Shown piece after piece: positions 34,260 to 43,236 of a stretch of DNA of 64,000 nucleotides. The position numbers and the translations under genes were made by a program. Numbering within the stretch: position 1 is the stretch's first letter; the number at the start of each line of letters is the position of its first letter. Origin of the DNA: Clostridia bacterium (GTDB taxonomy: Bacteria; Bacillota; Clostridia; Christensenellales; Borkfalkiaceae); the NCBI GenBank assembly GCA_017415505.1, contig JAFQGG010000009.1:1-64000 (forward strand), in the 5' to 3' direction. The notes below the pieces were generated by a model. That model worked only from the letters and a program-made list of their open reading frames with translations. It had not been told where the DNA came from and made no database searches.

Positions 34260-36374
34260 TTAAAGCAAGCGACCGATTTCCGCGTTGCGGATATTCGCCT
34301 CTTCCGGGCAATCGCCCGTAGCCGAAACGGTAACGTTCGAAGCCGTGTTGCCGTATACCTGCGTCGTCTTTGCCGCGCCCGCAATTTGACCTGCGTCACG
34401 ACCGCCCTTAACCGTGCAGTCTACCGCTTTATTGCTCGTAACCGTTCCACCGTTTACATAGCCCACGATAACACCCGACTTGTCACCGCAAGCATCGTTA
34501 TTTGCGTGCGTGCTAACTATATGGGCATTCTTAACGGTACAGCTCGTAATCTTACCCGTAAGATAACCCACGATAACACCCGTATAGTGATGTCCTTTAA
34601 TCGTCGCCGTATCAACGATAAGATTTTTTATATCACCATCCGCAGCGTCGATGAAACCAAAAAGCCCCGTCGCATAATACGGACCTTCGTCCGCTTGTGT
34701 AATCTTCAAGTTAGAAATGGTGTACCCGCAACCGTCGAACGTGCCCTGGAAGTACGTGTTTGCATTAGAACCGCCCGTTTGCCCGATAGGAGTCCACTCC
34801 TCGTTATTCAAATCGATATCCGCAGTCAATTTAACGTACTTACCCGAATAGCTATTGCCGTTCTCGTTTACGTCTTTCGCAAACGCAAACAATTCTTCTT
34901 TCGTGCCGATCGTCGTTACGTTCGTCGCATTTGCTTGAAGAGTGTCGTTATTTTCGAAAACGAAGCTGAACGTGTTCACGTCGGTATCCGTTTCGTAAGC
35001 GTACAAACTTTGGTCGCCCGCTTGTACCGAAATAAATTCGCTGTTCTTAATCGTAATGCTCGTAGCGGCGTTCACCGTACCGATTGCCATACCGGGCTTT
35101 TCGCTAATATCCACGAAAGAGCAACCGTCAACGACGATCGATTCCACTTCACTACCGTAAGCCTCGTGCGTTTTCAAACCGCGAGGACCGGTAAACGTAC
35201 AGTTGGTAAACGTAGCTTTGCCGTTTGCCACCCAAACCGCGTATTCTTTGGTCATATTCGAATTGAACGTACAATCTATAAATTCCGCTTCTTCGCCTTC
35301 GAACATAATCGCGTTTACGAAGTTAACGTTTACGCAACGGAGCTTGCCAGCAAATTCGAGATAACCATATTCCCAGCTACCTTCCGCATAGGAAACGGAG
35401 CTATCTTTCACGGTAATATCCTTAATCGTCGTCCAAGCGTCCTCACCCGAGCTGATAGACCCAACGCCCGAGCCCGTCGCTTCGAACGTGGAATCCCAAC
35501 CGCTACCTTGAATATTTACTTCTTTAAGGTTGGGGTTATTTTCGTTGAACGAGGTAGAGCCAATGCCCGCGCCCGTCTTCCACGTAACCGTCGCGCCCGT
35601 GGGAACGTTTACGCTCACGTTTTCCGCCGTAGCGTTTTCACCAGCAAACGCGCTTTCCAATTTGTAGCTGTTGTCCGCGTTGTCGTTCTTTTCAAGCTCT
35701 ACGCCGTTGGAGAATACCATTGCTTCAAATTCAGGTCCTTCCGTTACGGTCGCGTTGCCTTGTACCGCTTCTACCTTGAAGCTGATCTTACAGCCTTGTT
35801 CTTGGTATGCGTTGCCAAGCGTCATGGGAAGTGCAACCGAGAAAGGTACGGTCGTAATGCTCGCGTTCGCATCAATGGAAGTCCATGCGGTCTTATAATA
35901 TTTGTAGTCGTTGTAGTCCACGCCCGAACCGAAGTCAAGCGCGTTATACAAGAATTGACCCTCTTCGCAAGTAACCACCGTTCTGTACAAAATGCCTACG
36001 TTGCTTTGATTGTCGATCGTGATATCGAACTCCACTTTATCCCCGGGGATCGCGTTGGTGAGGGTAAGCGTACCGCCCGTCACACTCGCCGAACCGCCCA
36101 TGGAGAAGTTTTGCGCGTTATCGCCTTGATAATCGTATACGTACCACGCGTCGTTTTCGTCTTGGAACGCGCCTGCGTCCGAAGCGGTCGCCGCTTTCGC
36201 CGAATACAACTTCAAGTTCGCGATTTCCGCGTCCACTTTCACTTTACCTGCGGTAACGGCGATATTTACTTGGTCTTCGCTCGTAAACAAGGCGAACGTT
36301 CCGCCCACGGCAAGACCTGCGCTCAGCGCAATCGTTGCCACCGAAGTAAGAATGATTTTACTCTTTGCCTTCAT
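34260..36374 (-). CDS. Secreted surface protein with SipW-type (TasA/camelysin-like) signal peptide
   Basis: The first 45 residues (helical core TSVATIALSAGLAVGGTFALF, then TSEDQVNIAVTAGKV) match the signal and N-terminus of TasA/CotN-like proteins processed by signal peptidase SipW. Residues up to about 230 are beta-rich, with IPGDKVEFDITIDN. The rest looks like a beta helix (repeated stretches such as ATFTNCTF and FIDCTFNS) ending in GLUG-like repeats (YTGVIVGYLTGKI, SGVIVGYVNGGTV). It may form surface fibres or act as an adhesin. AAGGAG precedes the ATG. Its promoter carries a G tract, which suggests on/off expression. Confidence 0.82.
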   Translation of the reverse strand: MKAKSKIILTSVATIALSAGLAVGGTFALFTSEDQVNIAVTAGKVKVDAEIANLKLYSAKAATASDAGAFQDENDAWYVYDYQGDNAQNFSMGGSASVTGGTLTLTNAIPGDKVEFDITIDNQSNVGILYRTVVTCEEGQFLYNALDFGSGVDYNDYKYYKTAWTSIDANASITTVPFSVALPMTLGNAYQEQGCKISFKVEAVQGNATVTEGPEFEAMVFSNGVELEKNDNADNSYKLESAFAGENATAENVSVNVPTGATVTWKTGAGIGSTSFNENNPNLKEVNIQGSGWDSTFEATGSGVGSISSGEDAWTTIKDITVKDSSVSYAEGSWEYGYLEFAGKLRCVNVNFVNAIMFEGEEAEFIDCTFNSNMTKEYAVWVANGKATFTNCTFTGPRGLKTHEAYGSEVESIVVDGCSFVDISEKPGMAIGTVNAATSITIKNSEFISVQAGDQSLYAYETDTDVNTFSFVFENNDTLQANATNVTTIGTKEELFAFAKDVNENGNSYSGKYVKLTADIDLNNEEWTPIGQTGGSNANTYFQGTFDGCGYTISNLKITQADEGPYYATGLFGFIDAADGDIKNLIVDTATIKGHHYTGVIVGYLTGKITSCTVKNAHIVSTHANNDACGDKSGVIVGYVNGGTVTSNKAVDCTVKGGRDAGQIAGAAKTTQVYGNTASNVTVSATGDCPEEANIRNAEIGRLL

Positions 36375-36474
36375 GCTAAATGCTCCTTAAAAAATTTATT
36401 TCCTATTTTTCGTTTACTTTTGGGCTTTTCCGCCCGTGCAAAACCGATAGGGCGCAATATCCCTATACATATTC

Positions 36475-36505
36475 ATTATACCGCACCCCCCCCCCCCATT
36501 GTCAA
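36475..36505 (-). promoter_or_regulatory. Promoter with 12-base G tract in the spacer, probably phase-variable
   Basis: On the minus strand consensus TTGACA (36500-36505) and TATAAT (36475-36480) are separated by 19 bases that contain twelve consecutive G residues (C on the plus strand at 36486-36497). Loss of two Gs would give the optimal 17-base spacing. Such tracts change length by slippage. Confidence 0.88.
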
Positions 36506-36550
36506 GCGTTTTACCACCTTTTTCAATATTTTGTCATAATTTTTTTCACG

Positions 36551-36589
36551 AAAAAAGCGCGGAGCTTTGCGTGTTGCAAAGCTCCGCGC
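36551..36589 (-). terminator. Strong terminator closing the 27-kb operon
   Basis: A perfect 14-base-pair stem (36557-36570 with 36576-36589, loop gtgtt) is followed on the minus strand by six T residues, 11 bases after the AAA ATPase stop. Confidence 0.95.
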
Positions 36590-36600
36590 CACGGGTCGTT

Positions 36601-37725
36601 TTACGAACCGCCGTTTCTTCTTTCGTCGCGGAATTTTAAGTATCTTTCCACCATTTCGGGCGTTACGCTCTTGGAGAAAGTGGACATAACCTCGCGGAAA
36701 TGCTTCACCCCGATATTCACGGGTTGCGCCTTACCGTTCGTCATTTCGTAGTTGGCGCGGTATTCTTCCATCGCCTTATACGCGCATTGTTCGATAATAC
36801 CGCTAATATCGGCGCAGGTGTACGATTCGTCGAGCACGCGAATCATTTCGTCGCGCACCATTTCGTCGTACGGCAATTTCTTCAAGCCGATATCGATAAC
36901 CTTTTTTCTCGCTTCCGCGTTGGGCATACCGATAAGGAATTGCAAGGAGAAACGCTTATAACGAAGGTACGCTTCGTCGATATTTTCGGGGCAGTTGGTC
37001 GCGCCGAGAATGATACGCTTTTCCCCGCCACCGTCGTTCGCGCCGTTCATTTCTTGCAAAAGTTGGTTGGCAACGCCGATCGCCGCGCGGTTGGAATCCC
37101 CCGTACGCTTGGCAAAAATACTTTCACATTCGTCCACGAGAAGCACCGCGCCGTCCTCGCAAGCGCGAAGCTCGGAGAAAATGTCGCGGATATTTCTTTC
37201 CGACTCACCCACGTACGAACCGAAAATGGTGGACGGCGTAATGACGAAGAACCGCACGCCAAGCTCGTGCGCGATCGCCTTTGCCACGAGCGTTTTACCC
37301 GTGCCCGGAGGTCCGTACATAAGCATACCCACGTTGGTGCTAATATTATACCGTTTGGCAACCTCGGGGTTTTTGAGCGCGAACAAATAGTTCTTGATCG
37401 TGATTTTCACGTCCTCCAAACCCGCGATATCGTCGAAGGTGGTGGAGGGAATCCCGCTCATGGACGAGCCAAGTTTGGAAAGTTCCTCTTCCCAGCGGGA
37501 AACTTGGTTTTGACACCACTGCGCCTTTTCCTTAAAGGTGGGGTTGTCCTTGCTCATGTCCTCGTAGGTACGGCGAAGCTGTAACGCAAGACCGATACCG
37601 CGCTGGGCGAGTTTTCTCGCTTCCAAGCGTTGTTTCTCGTCCTTCTCCGCCTTTTCTTTCGTCGTTTTATACAGCGCGGTATTCGCGCTATACTCTTGTT
37701 CGAGTTCTACTTGACTTTTTGCCAT
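36601..37725 (-). CDS. Vps4/katanin-like AAA ATPase with MIT-like N-terminus
   Basis: The 374-residue protein has one AAA domain: a TTFDDIAGLEDVK linker (residues 95-107), Walker A GPPGTGKT at 138-145, pore-loop region GSYVGESERNIRD and Walker B VLLVDE at 194-199, followed by ATNCPENIDEAYLRY. The closest architecture is the meiotic AAA group (Vps4, katanin, spastin). Residues 5-85 form charged helices, the last reading KAQWCQNQVSRWEEELSKL, resembling the third helix of MIT domains. Vps4 disassembles ESCRT-III polymers. Here an ESCRT-III-like gene lies 15 bases upstream. It is the last gene of the operon. The ESCRT analogy is inference. Confidence 0.85.
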   Translation of the reverse strand: MAKSQVELEQEYSANTALYKTTKEKAEKDEKQRLEARKLAQRGIGLALQLRRTYEDMSKDNPTFKEKAQWCQNQVSRWEEELSKLGSSMSGIPSTTFDDIAGLEDVKITIKNYLFALKNPEVAKRYNISTNVGMLMYGPPGTGKTLVAKAIAHELGVRFFVITPSTIFGSYVGESERNIRDIFSELRACEDGAVLLVDECESIFAKRTGDSNRAAIGVANQLLQEMNGANDGGGEKRIILGATNCPENIDEAYLRYKRFSLQFLIGMPNAEARKKVIDIGLKKLPYDEMVRDEMIRVLDESYTCADISGIIEQCAYKAMEEYRANYEMTNGKAQPVNIGVKHFREVMSTFSKSVTPEMVERYLKFRDERRNGGS

Positions 37726-37740
37726 AACGAAAACCTCTCC

Positions 37741-38433
37741 TTAGATACCGTCGGGCATACCCGAGTTATTGGAAGGCGCAGGCGCGGGCGCACCCGTGCC
37801 CGTAGGCGCGCTTGCCGCACCGCTCGTCGTGCTCTCCTCGCCCATGTTCGATTCGTAAGTGGAAAGCGCCGCCGCGTATTTTTGTTGGTTGGCTTTGAAA
37901 ATTTCCTCTTGCGAGGGTTCTTTCTTGCCGAACAGCTTGCGGAAGAATTTCACGATCGGGTTGACGGGCTCGTCGAAAATCGTATCGATAAAGTTGATAA
38001 CCTCGTCCATTTGTTGTTCGTACTGTTTCAACTTTCTCTTGAAAATCTTAATGTTCTTTTTCAAATCCTTGAACACGAGGTTGTTGTCGAGTTTCATGAT
38101 TTGCGAGAACACCTCGCAAGTGCCTTGCAGGATATTGAAAAGGTCTTGAATCGTTTGCACGCGTTCGAGCATGACGATAAAGCGGTCGGCAAGTTCGTTC
38201 ATTTTATAGATAAACTGCCACATTTTCAACGCGTCGTTCGCCATTTTGTAATCGCCCTTTTCGAGCGCGGCTTTATAGCGCGCGTATTCTTTTTTCATTT
38301 GAAGTTCCGATCTCTTTCTCGTGACCTTCACCTCTTCCATCATCTTCTTGGCGGCAACCTTTTGTTTCGCCTGTTCCACGCCCTCGTCGATGCCGTATTC
38401 GTCCACACCTTTCATTTGTTCGCTTCTGCTCAT
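37741..38433 (-). CDS. Charged helical protein resembling ESCRT-III/Snf7
   Basis: No family is certain. The 230 residues are almost wholly helical: a basic region (residues 25-50), a long helix with KAALEKGDYKMANDALKMW (52-72), further helices with NNLVFKDLKKNIKIFKRKL and YEQQMDEVINFIDTIFDEP up to about 157, a short basic helix (FFRKLFGKK), then a flexible Ser/Ala/Pro/Gly tail ending in MPDGI. The basic start, k-gd-k-A-aL pattern, acidic later helices and loose tail match the layout of ESCRT-III subunits. The adjacent gene encodes a Vps4-like ATPase. AGGAGAT precedes the ATG. This assignment is a hypothesis. Confidence 0.55.
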   Translation of the reverse strand: MSRSEQMKGVDEYGIDEGVEQAKQKVAAKKMMEEVKVTRKRSELQMKKEYARYKAALEKGDYKMANDALKMWQFIYKMNELADRFIVMLERVQTIQDLFNILQGTCEVFSQIMKLDNNLVFKDLKKNIKIFKRKLKQYEQQMDEVINFIDTIFDEPVNPIVKFFRKLFGKKEPSQEEIFKANQQKYAAALSTYESNMGEESTTSGAASAPTGTGAPAPAPSNNSGMPDGI

Positions 38434-38466
38434 TGTAGTTATCTCCTTTTTATATATATATTTTTT

Positions 38467-41400
38467 TTATTTAACCTGTTTCAAACGCTCGATAAGATTC
38501 TTCTTCTCTACGGCGTAGTTGCGAATCCATTGAATCGCGTAAGTTTCGTACAAGTTCGACCAATCGTGCGCCTGCAAAATGGATTTACAGGTTCTCGAAT
38601 ATTCGCGCACGGAGAAGCCTTGTCCGCCCGACGCGCCCATACCGCTCTTCTTTTCCGTTCCGCGGTTGACTTCGCACATAACGCCCATGACGATCCCCTG
38701 TCCGTCGGCGGAAAGGATACTAATGGGCACGCGGTAGGAACGGGGGCTTTCGCCGTAGTTGTACACTACGCGGTCTTTCCCGACCACCTCTTCGCAAATG
38801 CGACCGATCGCCTCCACGAATTTCGTGTTGTATTCGTTGTGGCTAAGGAACTGCCCCTTGGCAAATTCCTCAAACTGCGACAAATACTCGCCCACGTAGC
38901 TCAAATTGCCGTTCGTCACGTCGCCCGCCTTTACCGAGTGCACGAACTTCAAATTATCCCTTGCACGCGTTACGGCAACGTTGAATTTATACAGCGCGAC
39001 GGGGAGCTGGTTGAGATGTCCCCAAGATTGGGAAATCTTCCCGAACGGGTCGCGACCGTAGGTGAGCGAAAGTATCATTTCCGACATTTCGTCGCCTTGA
39101 ATTTCGTCCGCCGTGTTGATAAAGAAGATATGCGTATCTTTGATCCCCGCGTACGGCGCGGCTTCCTTATCCTTTTCCATCATGGCGAGAATCCGCTTCT
39201 TTTGGCTCGTACCGAACACGATAACGCCGAGCGATTGATACTTCTCTTTCTCCTCTTCCGTCGTGGGTACGGGGTGCTTTCTAAAATGCTCCTTGATCAA
39301 ATCAATGACCACTTTCGCTTCCGCTTCGTTCTCACCGCCACCGCCGACGATCGTTTCGCCCGCAAAACGGGGGTCGTCGGGCACGTAGTAATTCCAAAGA
39401 CCGAAATCGGGCGTACGCGCCTTGGGCGAAGGGAAGGTGACGAGGTTTCCGCCGTAAAGCTTGGGATGCTCGTTCGAGTATTTGATCAAGCTCTCGTGGT
39501 TACTTCTATAATGCATATCCAACCGCTCGTAAGCGATCGTGCTGTTTTGCGCACGGATAACGAAGTCGATAATCGACGCGCAATCCGCCGTTTCTTCGTC
39601 CACCTCGTCCGCGTCCATATGCTCCCCGCTCCCCTTCGATTCGAAGTAGGAAATGGCAGGCATTTGTTTGGGGTCGCCCGCGATTACGATTTGCGATTTC
39701 GTACGCATAATCGAAGTCAACGCGTCCTCGGCGGGAACTTGGCTCGCCTCGTCGAAGATGAGCACGTCGAATTGATACTGTTCGTATTCAAGAAGCTTAC
39801 TTACCGAGTACACGCTCATCATCAAGCAGGGCGCAAGCTCCATAATCGATTCGCTTCTGTTCTTGAACAGTCTGCGCACGGACGCGTTCGAGCCGGTAGG
39901 CACGGCGCGCAAATAGTTGTGCAAATTCCCGTTCGCGGAAACGCTACGCGTGATACTGCTGTACAGCTTTTCGTCGAGAATACGGCGGTTGTAATCGATA
40001 CTCTTCAAGTCCGCCTTGGCGTACGCGTCCACCACCGACGCCACCGTCGTGATCCCGTCTTTTCCGCTCAATTTGGCAACGTACTTGCTCTTTTCCACGA
40101 GTTTGGAATAGTACGCGTAGAGAATGGTGATCTCGTAGTTATCCCGCATTTTTTCAAGCGGATATTCCTTTCTGCCCGCCTTGGCGTACCAATCGAAGAA
40201 CTGTCTGCCGTATTTGTCGAGGTCACGCACCTTTCTACGGTAGGTCACGTATTCGGTCACGTGGTTGAAATCGCTCACTTCCGCGAACCACTTTTCAAAG
40301 TCGGAATAGGTCATGGATCGACAGTCGTGCGCGTTGCCCATAATTTCCTTATCGAACCACGCCTCGTTCGCGTAGAACGCTTCGTATTTTGCCGAAAGCG
40401 CGTTGATGTGCCGTTGCAATTCTCTACCCGCAAGCGCCTTGATCACCTGCGTAAACACCGCGAAATCCTCTTGAATGGTGCGGTTTTCGTCGCGCACGAC
40501 CTCGCGTACGCGCTCGATCATGTCGAGCATATACAAAAGGCTCGCCCAATCGGTGCATACGTTCTTTTTCACGGACGGGAACACGAGTTTGATTACCTCG
40601 TCCTTGGCGATTCTACCGTTATTCGCCTTGACGAGCTTATAATCGGCAACGAGCTGTCCAAGCTCCTTGACGGTGATATCCACCTTCAATTTAATCGCTT
40701 TCGCCACGCCGTCCACGCCTTTGAGCGTTTCCACCTTCTTATTCAAATACTCGCGGAAGGAAATTTCCTCGTAGAGGAAGTTGGTAAGCTCGTGTTGCGC
40801 GCGCTCCTCGATATACGATTGCAAGAACCCGCAAAGGTTTTTGAGCGCGCTAAGGTTTTGCGAAATTTCCGCCAAACCGTACTTTTCAAGCTCCCCTTTG
40901 AGAGCATCCACCGCCCCTTTGTTTTGGCTGTACAAATCGAGCTTTTCCAAAAGCTCGTAGGTTGCACGAAGAGAGAAATCCGTGCCCACCGCGTTCTTAC
41001 AGCATTTTTTCAAATTCTTAATCGTCAAATCGAAGAAGAGCGGTTTTTTATCCTCTTTGAGGTTCTTTTCCCAGCTCGTTCTGCACTTTTCAAGCAGGGG
41101 CTTGTAATCGAAGACGAACACGTCCTCGGTGAAATTCTCAGCGAGTTCCGCGTGCAAAGCGTCCCGCTTTTCCACCGCTTCCGCGTACTGTTCCACGAGC
41201 GTGACGATCCCGTTCAACACCTCGGTGGAAACGTCGTCCGTGCCCTGATCGGCGGTGAAACGGAAGCCCGCGAAACGGGAAACGTACTCGATTTTTTCCA
41301 ATTCCTTGCGCACTTCGCGCACCGTTTTATCCGCGAAGTCGCCCGCCACCGCAATCGCCTTTTCCAGCTCTTCGCCGTCGCAGTCCGCCTCTTCGCTCAC

Positions 41401-43206
41401 GAGCGGATAATATCTTCTCGCCGCGTCCGCGTACGCTTCCGCGCAAAGCATTTCCGCCTTGATCGCGCGTTTCTCTTCGCCGAGCGAGCCTTTGAGGTAC
41501 AAATACCCCAAATCCCCCGAAACGTCCGCTTGCATGACCGCGCGAATGGAGTGCAAAGGATAATCGAGCAGGGCGCGGACGAGCTTATCCACCACGTCCT
41601 CTTCGCCCCCCGTTACGCTCGCGAACACGTTCTTAATCTCGCGCAGGGGAATCCCGATTTCCGCGCACTTGTTATGCAATTCCGATTCGATTTTGTAATC
41701 GATATCGTAATGTCTGTACCCGTACCAAACGTCCTTTTCGATCGAACCCGAACGCTTGAAAATGGCAACGAGGAGTTTCTCCACTTCCGCAATCTTTTGC
41801 GTGTACGCCTCCAAGTCGTCCTTGGTCAATTTTTCGATAAACGAGGAATCGAACTCCACCGCAACCGTGTGGTTTTCGTTGTAGCCGAGGAGGAGCATAC
41901 GCCCGATAATATCGTAAATGGACGAGCCGAGCGAGTTGTCCGAATCGTAAAATTCGCCGTTATAGCCCACGAGTACCCCGCGCGCGTCTTTGAGCGCTTT
42001 GATATTTTGCTCGTAGTCCGCGTAATCGAACACGGGACGGGGCGCGTCGTACGAGGCTTGCAATTTGCCGTAGGTTTCCGTAACGCTGATCTTTTTATCT
42101 TCGCCCTCGCCCGCAATCAACAAGCAATGCTTGTCGATATTGACGCCCTGCATTTGCAGTTTCTTCACGACGGTATTGAGCGCGGACATTTTTCCCGAAA
42201 CGAAGAGCACCTTTTTCTCGCGCATGATCGCTTCGGAGATCATATTCACGATCGTCTGCGTTTTCCCCGTACCCGGAGGACCTTCGAGGATAAAGCTTTC
42301 GCCCGCCACGAATTTCTCAATGACGTTGCTTTGGCTCGTGTTCGTATCGAGAATGGGGAAGCTCGTTCTCGGATCGATCGCGTCCAAGCCCATTACCTTA
42401 CCCGGCGCGAAAATTCTTTCCCCGAACAGCGCGCGGATAATCTTATTCTTTTGCAGTTGGTCCATGTGACGGGAAACGTCGCGGTACATACACATTCTAT
42501 CGTAATCGAACAGGTCGAGCGCAACGTAGTCCTTTTCAAACGAGCAAAGGCTGTTCCCCGCGAAATATTCTTCCAACGATTCGAAATATTCTACGATATC
42601 GAACGCATTCTCGTCAATCCATTGTCCGCACGCGGGCAGGGGGAAAGGTTTATACCCCTCTTCCACGTATTTGAGAATCAACGCGGGATTGATCATCGCG
42701 TCTTCGTCTACGGGTTTGAGCCAATAGTTCACCCCGCGTTTGTTCATTTTAATGGGAATGAGAATGAGGGGGGTGTAAATATTGATAAACTCTTCCGCGC
42801 CCGCGCTCTTTTTAATTTCAGGATTAAGTACCCGCCATTTCACTCTACCGAACGTGATACAGATCGGGTTTTCGCCCTTTTGCACGATCGCTTGATATCC
42901 CTCTTTAACAAGCTCGTCGAGGTGCGCGGGGTCGGTCGGGTTCGCCGTCGGCTTTTCCGTGCGCCAAGAAATGGGATTGTAGCGGGGGTCGGTGCTCGCC
43001 TTGGAACGGAGCGCGTATTCCTCGTCCTTACCCTGCCCTACGGCAATCTTCCAAAAGCTGTCGTAGGTGAAATACTCGTTCACTTCCAAACGGATCGCCG
43101 CTGTGTTGACGGGATCTTGATTGAGCATATTGTTGCCTTTTTTTACAGCCGTGTTAATGAAACTGTCGCGCCATTCTTCCAGCTGTTTTCTAATTCTTTT
43201 TTCCAT
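38467..43206 (-). CDS. DUF4011-type SF1 helicase with large coiled-coil insert
   Basis: A 1579-residue helicase. Walker A GPPGTGKTQ is at residues 309-317, followed by KKVLFVSGKMSALNTVV, as in DUF4011/AAA_11 helicases. Walker B IFDEASQVPAEDA comes only near 1150, so some 800 helical residues are inserted between. GDPKQMPAISYF, EIQGDEM and FNVAVTRARD complete the SF1 motifs. The last 130 residues align by eye with the Vsr-like nuclease that ends many such helicases, but the metal-binding Asp appears lost (RVPISIL, then GVMCEV). Such proteins translocate on nucleic acid; target unknown. GAGGAG precedes the ATG. Confidence 0.82.
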   Translation of the reverse strand: MEKRIRKQLEEWRDSFINTAVKKGNNMLNQDPVNTAAIRLEVNEYFTYDSFWKIAVGQGKDEEYALRSKASTDPRYNPISWRTEKPTANPTDPAHLDELVKEGYQAIVQKGENPICITFGRVKWRVLNPEIKKSAGAEEFINIYTPLILIPIKMNKRGVNYWLKPVDEDAMINPALILKYVEEGYKPFPLPACGQWIDENAFDIVEYFESLEEYFAGNSLCSFEKDYVALDLFDYDRMCMYRDVSRHMDQLQKNKIIRALFGERIFAPGKVMGLDAIDPRTSFPILDTNTSQSNVIEKFVAGESFILEGPPGTGKTQTIVNMISEAIMREKKVLFVSGKMSALNTVVKKLQMQGVNIDKHCLLIAGEGEDKKISVTETYGKLQASYDAPRPVFDYADYEQNIKALKDARGVLVGYNGEFYDSDNSLGSSIYDIIGRMLLLGYNENHTVAVEFDSSFIEKLTKDDLEAYTQKIAEVEKLLVAIFKRSGSIEKDVWYGYRHYDIDYKIESELHNKCAEIGIPLREIKNVFASVTGGEEDVVDKLVRALLDYPLHSIRAVMQADVSGDLGYLYLKGSLGEEKRAIKAEMLCAEAYADAARRYYPLVSEEADCDGEELEKAIAVAGDFADKTVREVRKELEKIEYVSRFAGFRFTADQGTDDVSTEVLNGIVTLVEQYAEAVEKRDALHAELAENFTEDVFVFDYKPLLEKCRTSWEKNLKEDKKPLFFDLTIKNLKKCCKNAVGTDFSLRATYELLEKLDLYSQNKGAVDALKGELEKYGLAEISQNLSALKNLCGFLQSYIEERAQHELTNFLYEEISFREYLNKKVETLKGVDGVAKAIKLKVDITVKELGQLVADYKLVKANNGRIAKDEVIKLVFPSVKKNVCTDWASLLYMLDMIERVREVVRDENRTIQEDFAVFTQVIKALAGRELQRHINALSAKYEAFYANEAWFDKEIMGNAHDCRSMTYSDFEKWFAEVSDFNHVTEYVTYRRKVRDLDKYGRQFFDWYAKAGRKEYPLEKMRDNYEITILYAYYSKLVEKSKYVAKLSGKDGITTVASVVDAYAKADLKSIDYNRRILDEKLYSSITRSVSANGNLHNYLRAVPTGSNASVRRLFKNRSESIMELAPCLMMSVYSVSKLLEYEQYQFDVLIFDEASQVPAEDALTSIMRTKSQIVIAGDPKQMPAISYFESKGSGEHMDADEVDEETADCASIIDFVIRAQNSTIAYERLDMHYRSNHESLIKYSNEHPKLYGGNLVTFPSPKARTPDFGLWNYYVPDDPRFAGETIVGGGGENEAEAKVVIDLIKEHFRKHPVPTTEEEKEKYQSLGVIVFGTSQKKRILAMMEKDKEAAPYAGIKDTHIFFINTADEIQGDEMSEMILSLTYGRDPFGKISQSWGHLNQLPVALYKFNVAVTRARDNLKFVHSVKAGDVTNGNLSYVGEYLSQFEEFAKGQFLSHNEYNTKFVEAIGRICEEVVGKDRVVYNYGESPRSYRVPISILSADGQGIVMGVMCEVNRGTEKKSGMGASGGQGFSVREYSRTCKSILQAHDWSNLYETYAIQWIRNYAVEKKNLIERLKQVK

Positions 43207-43236
43207 ACCGTTCTCCTCGTTTTGGTTGGCTGTTTA

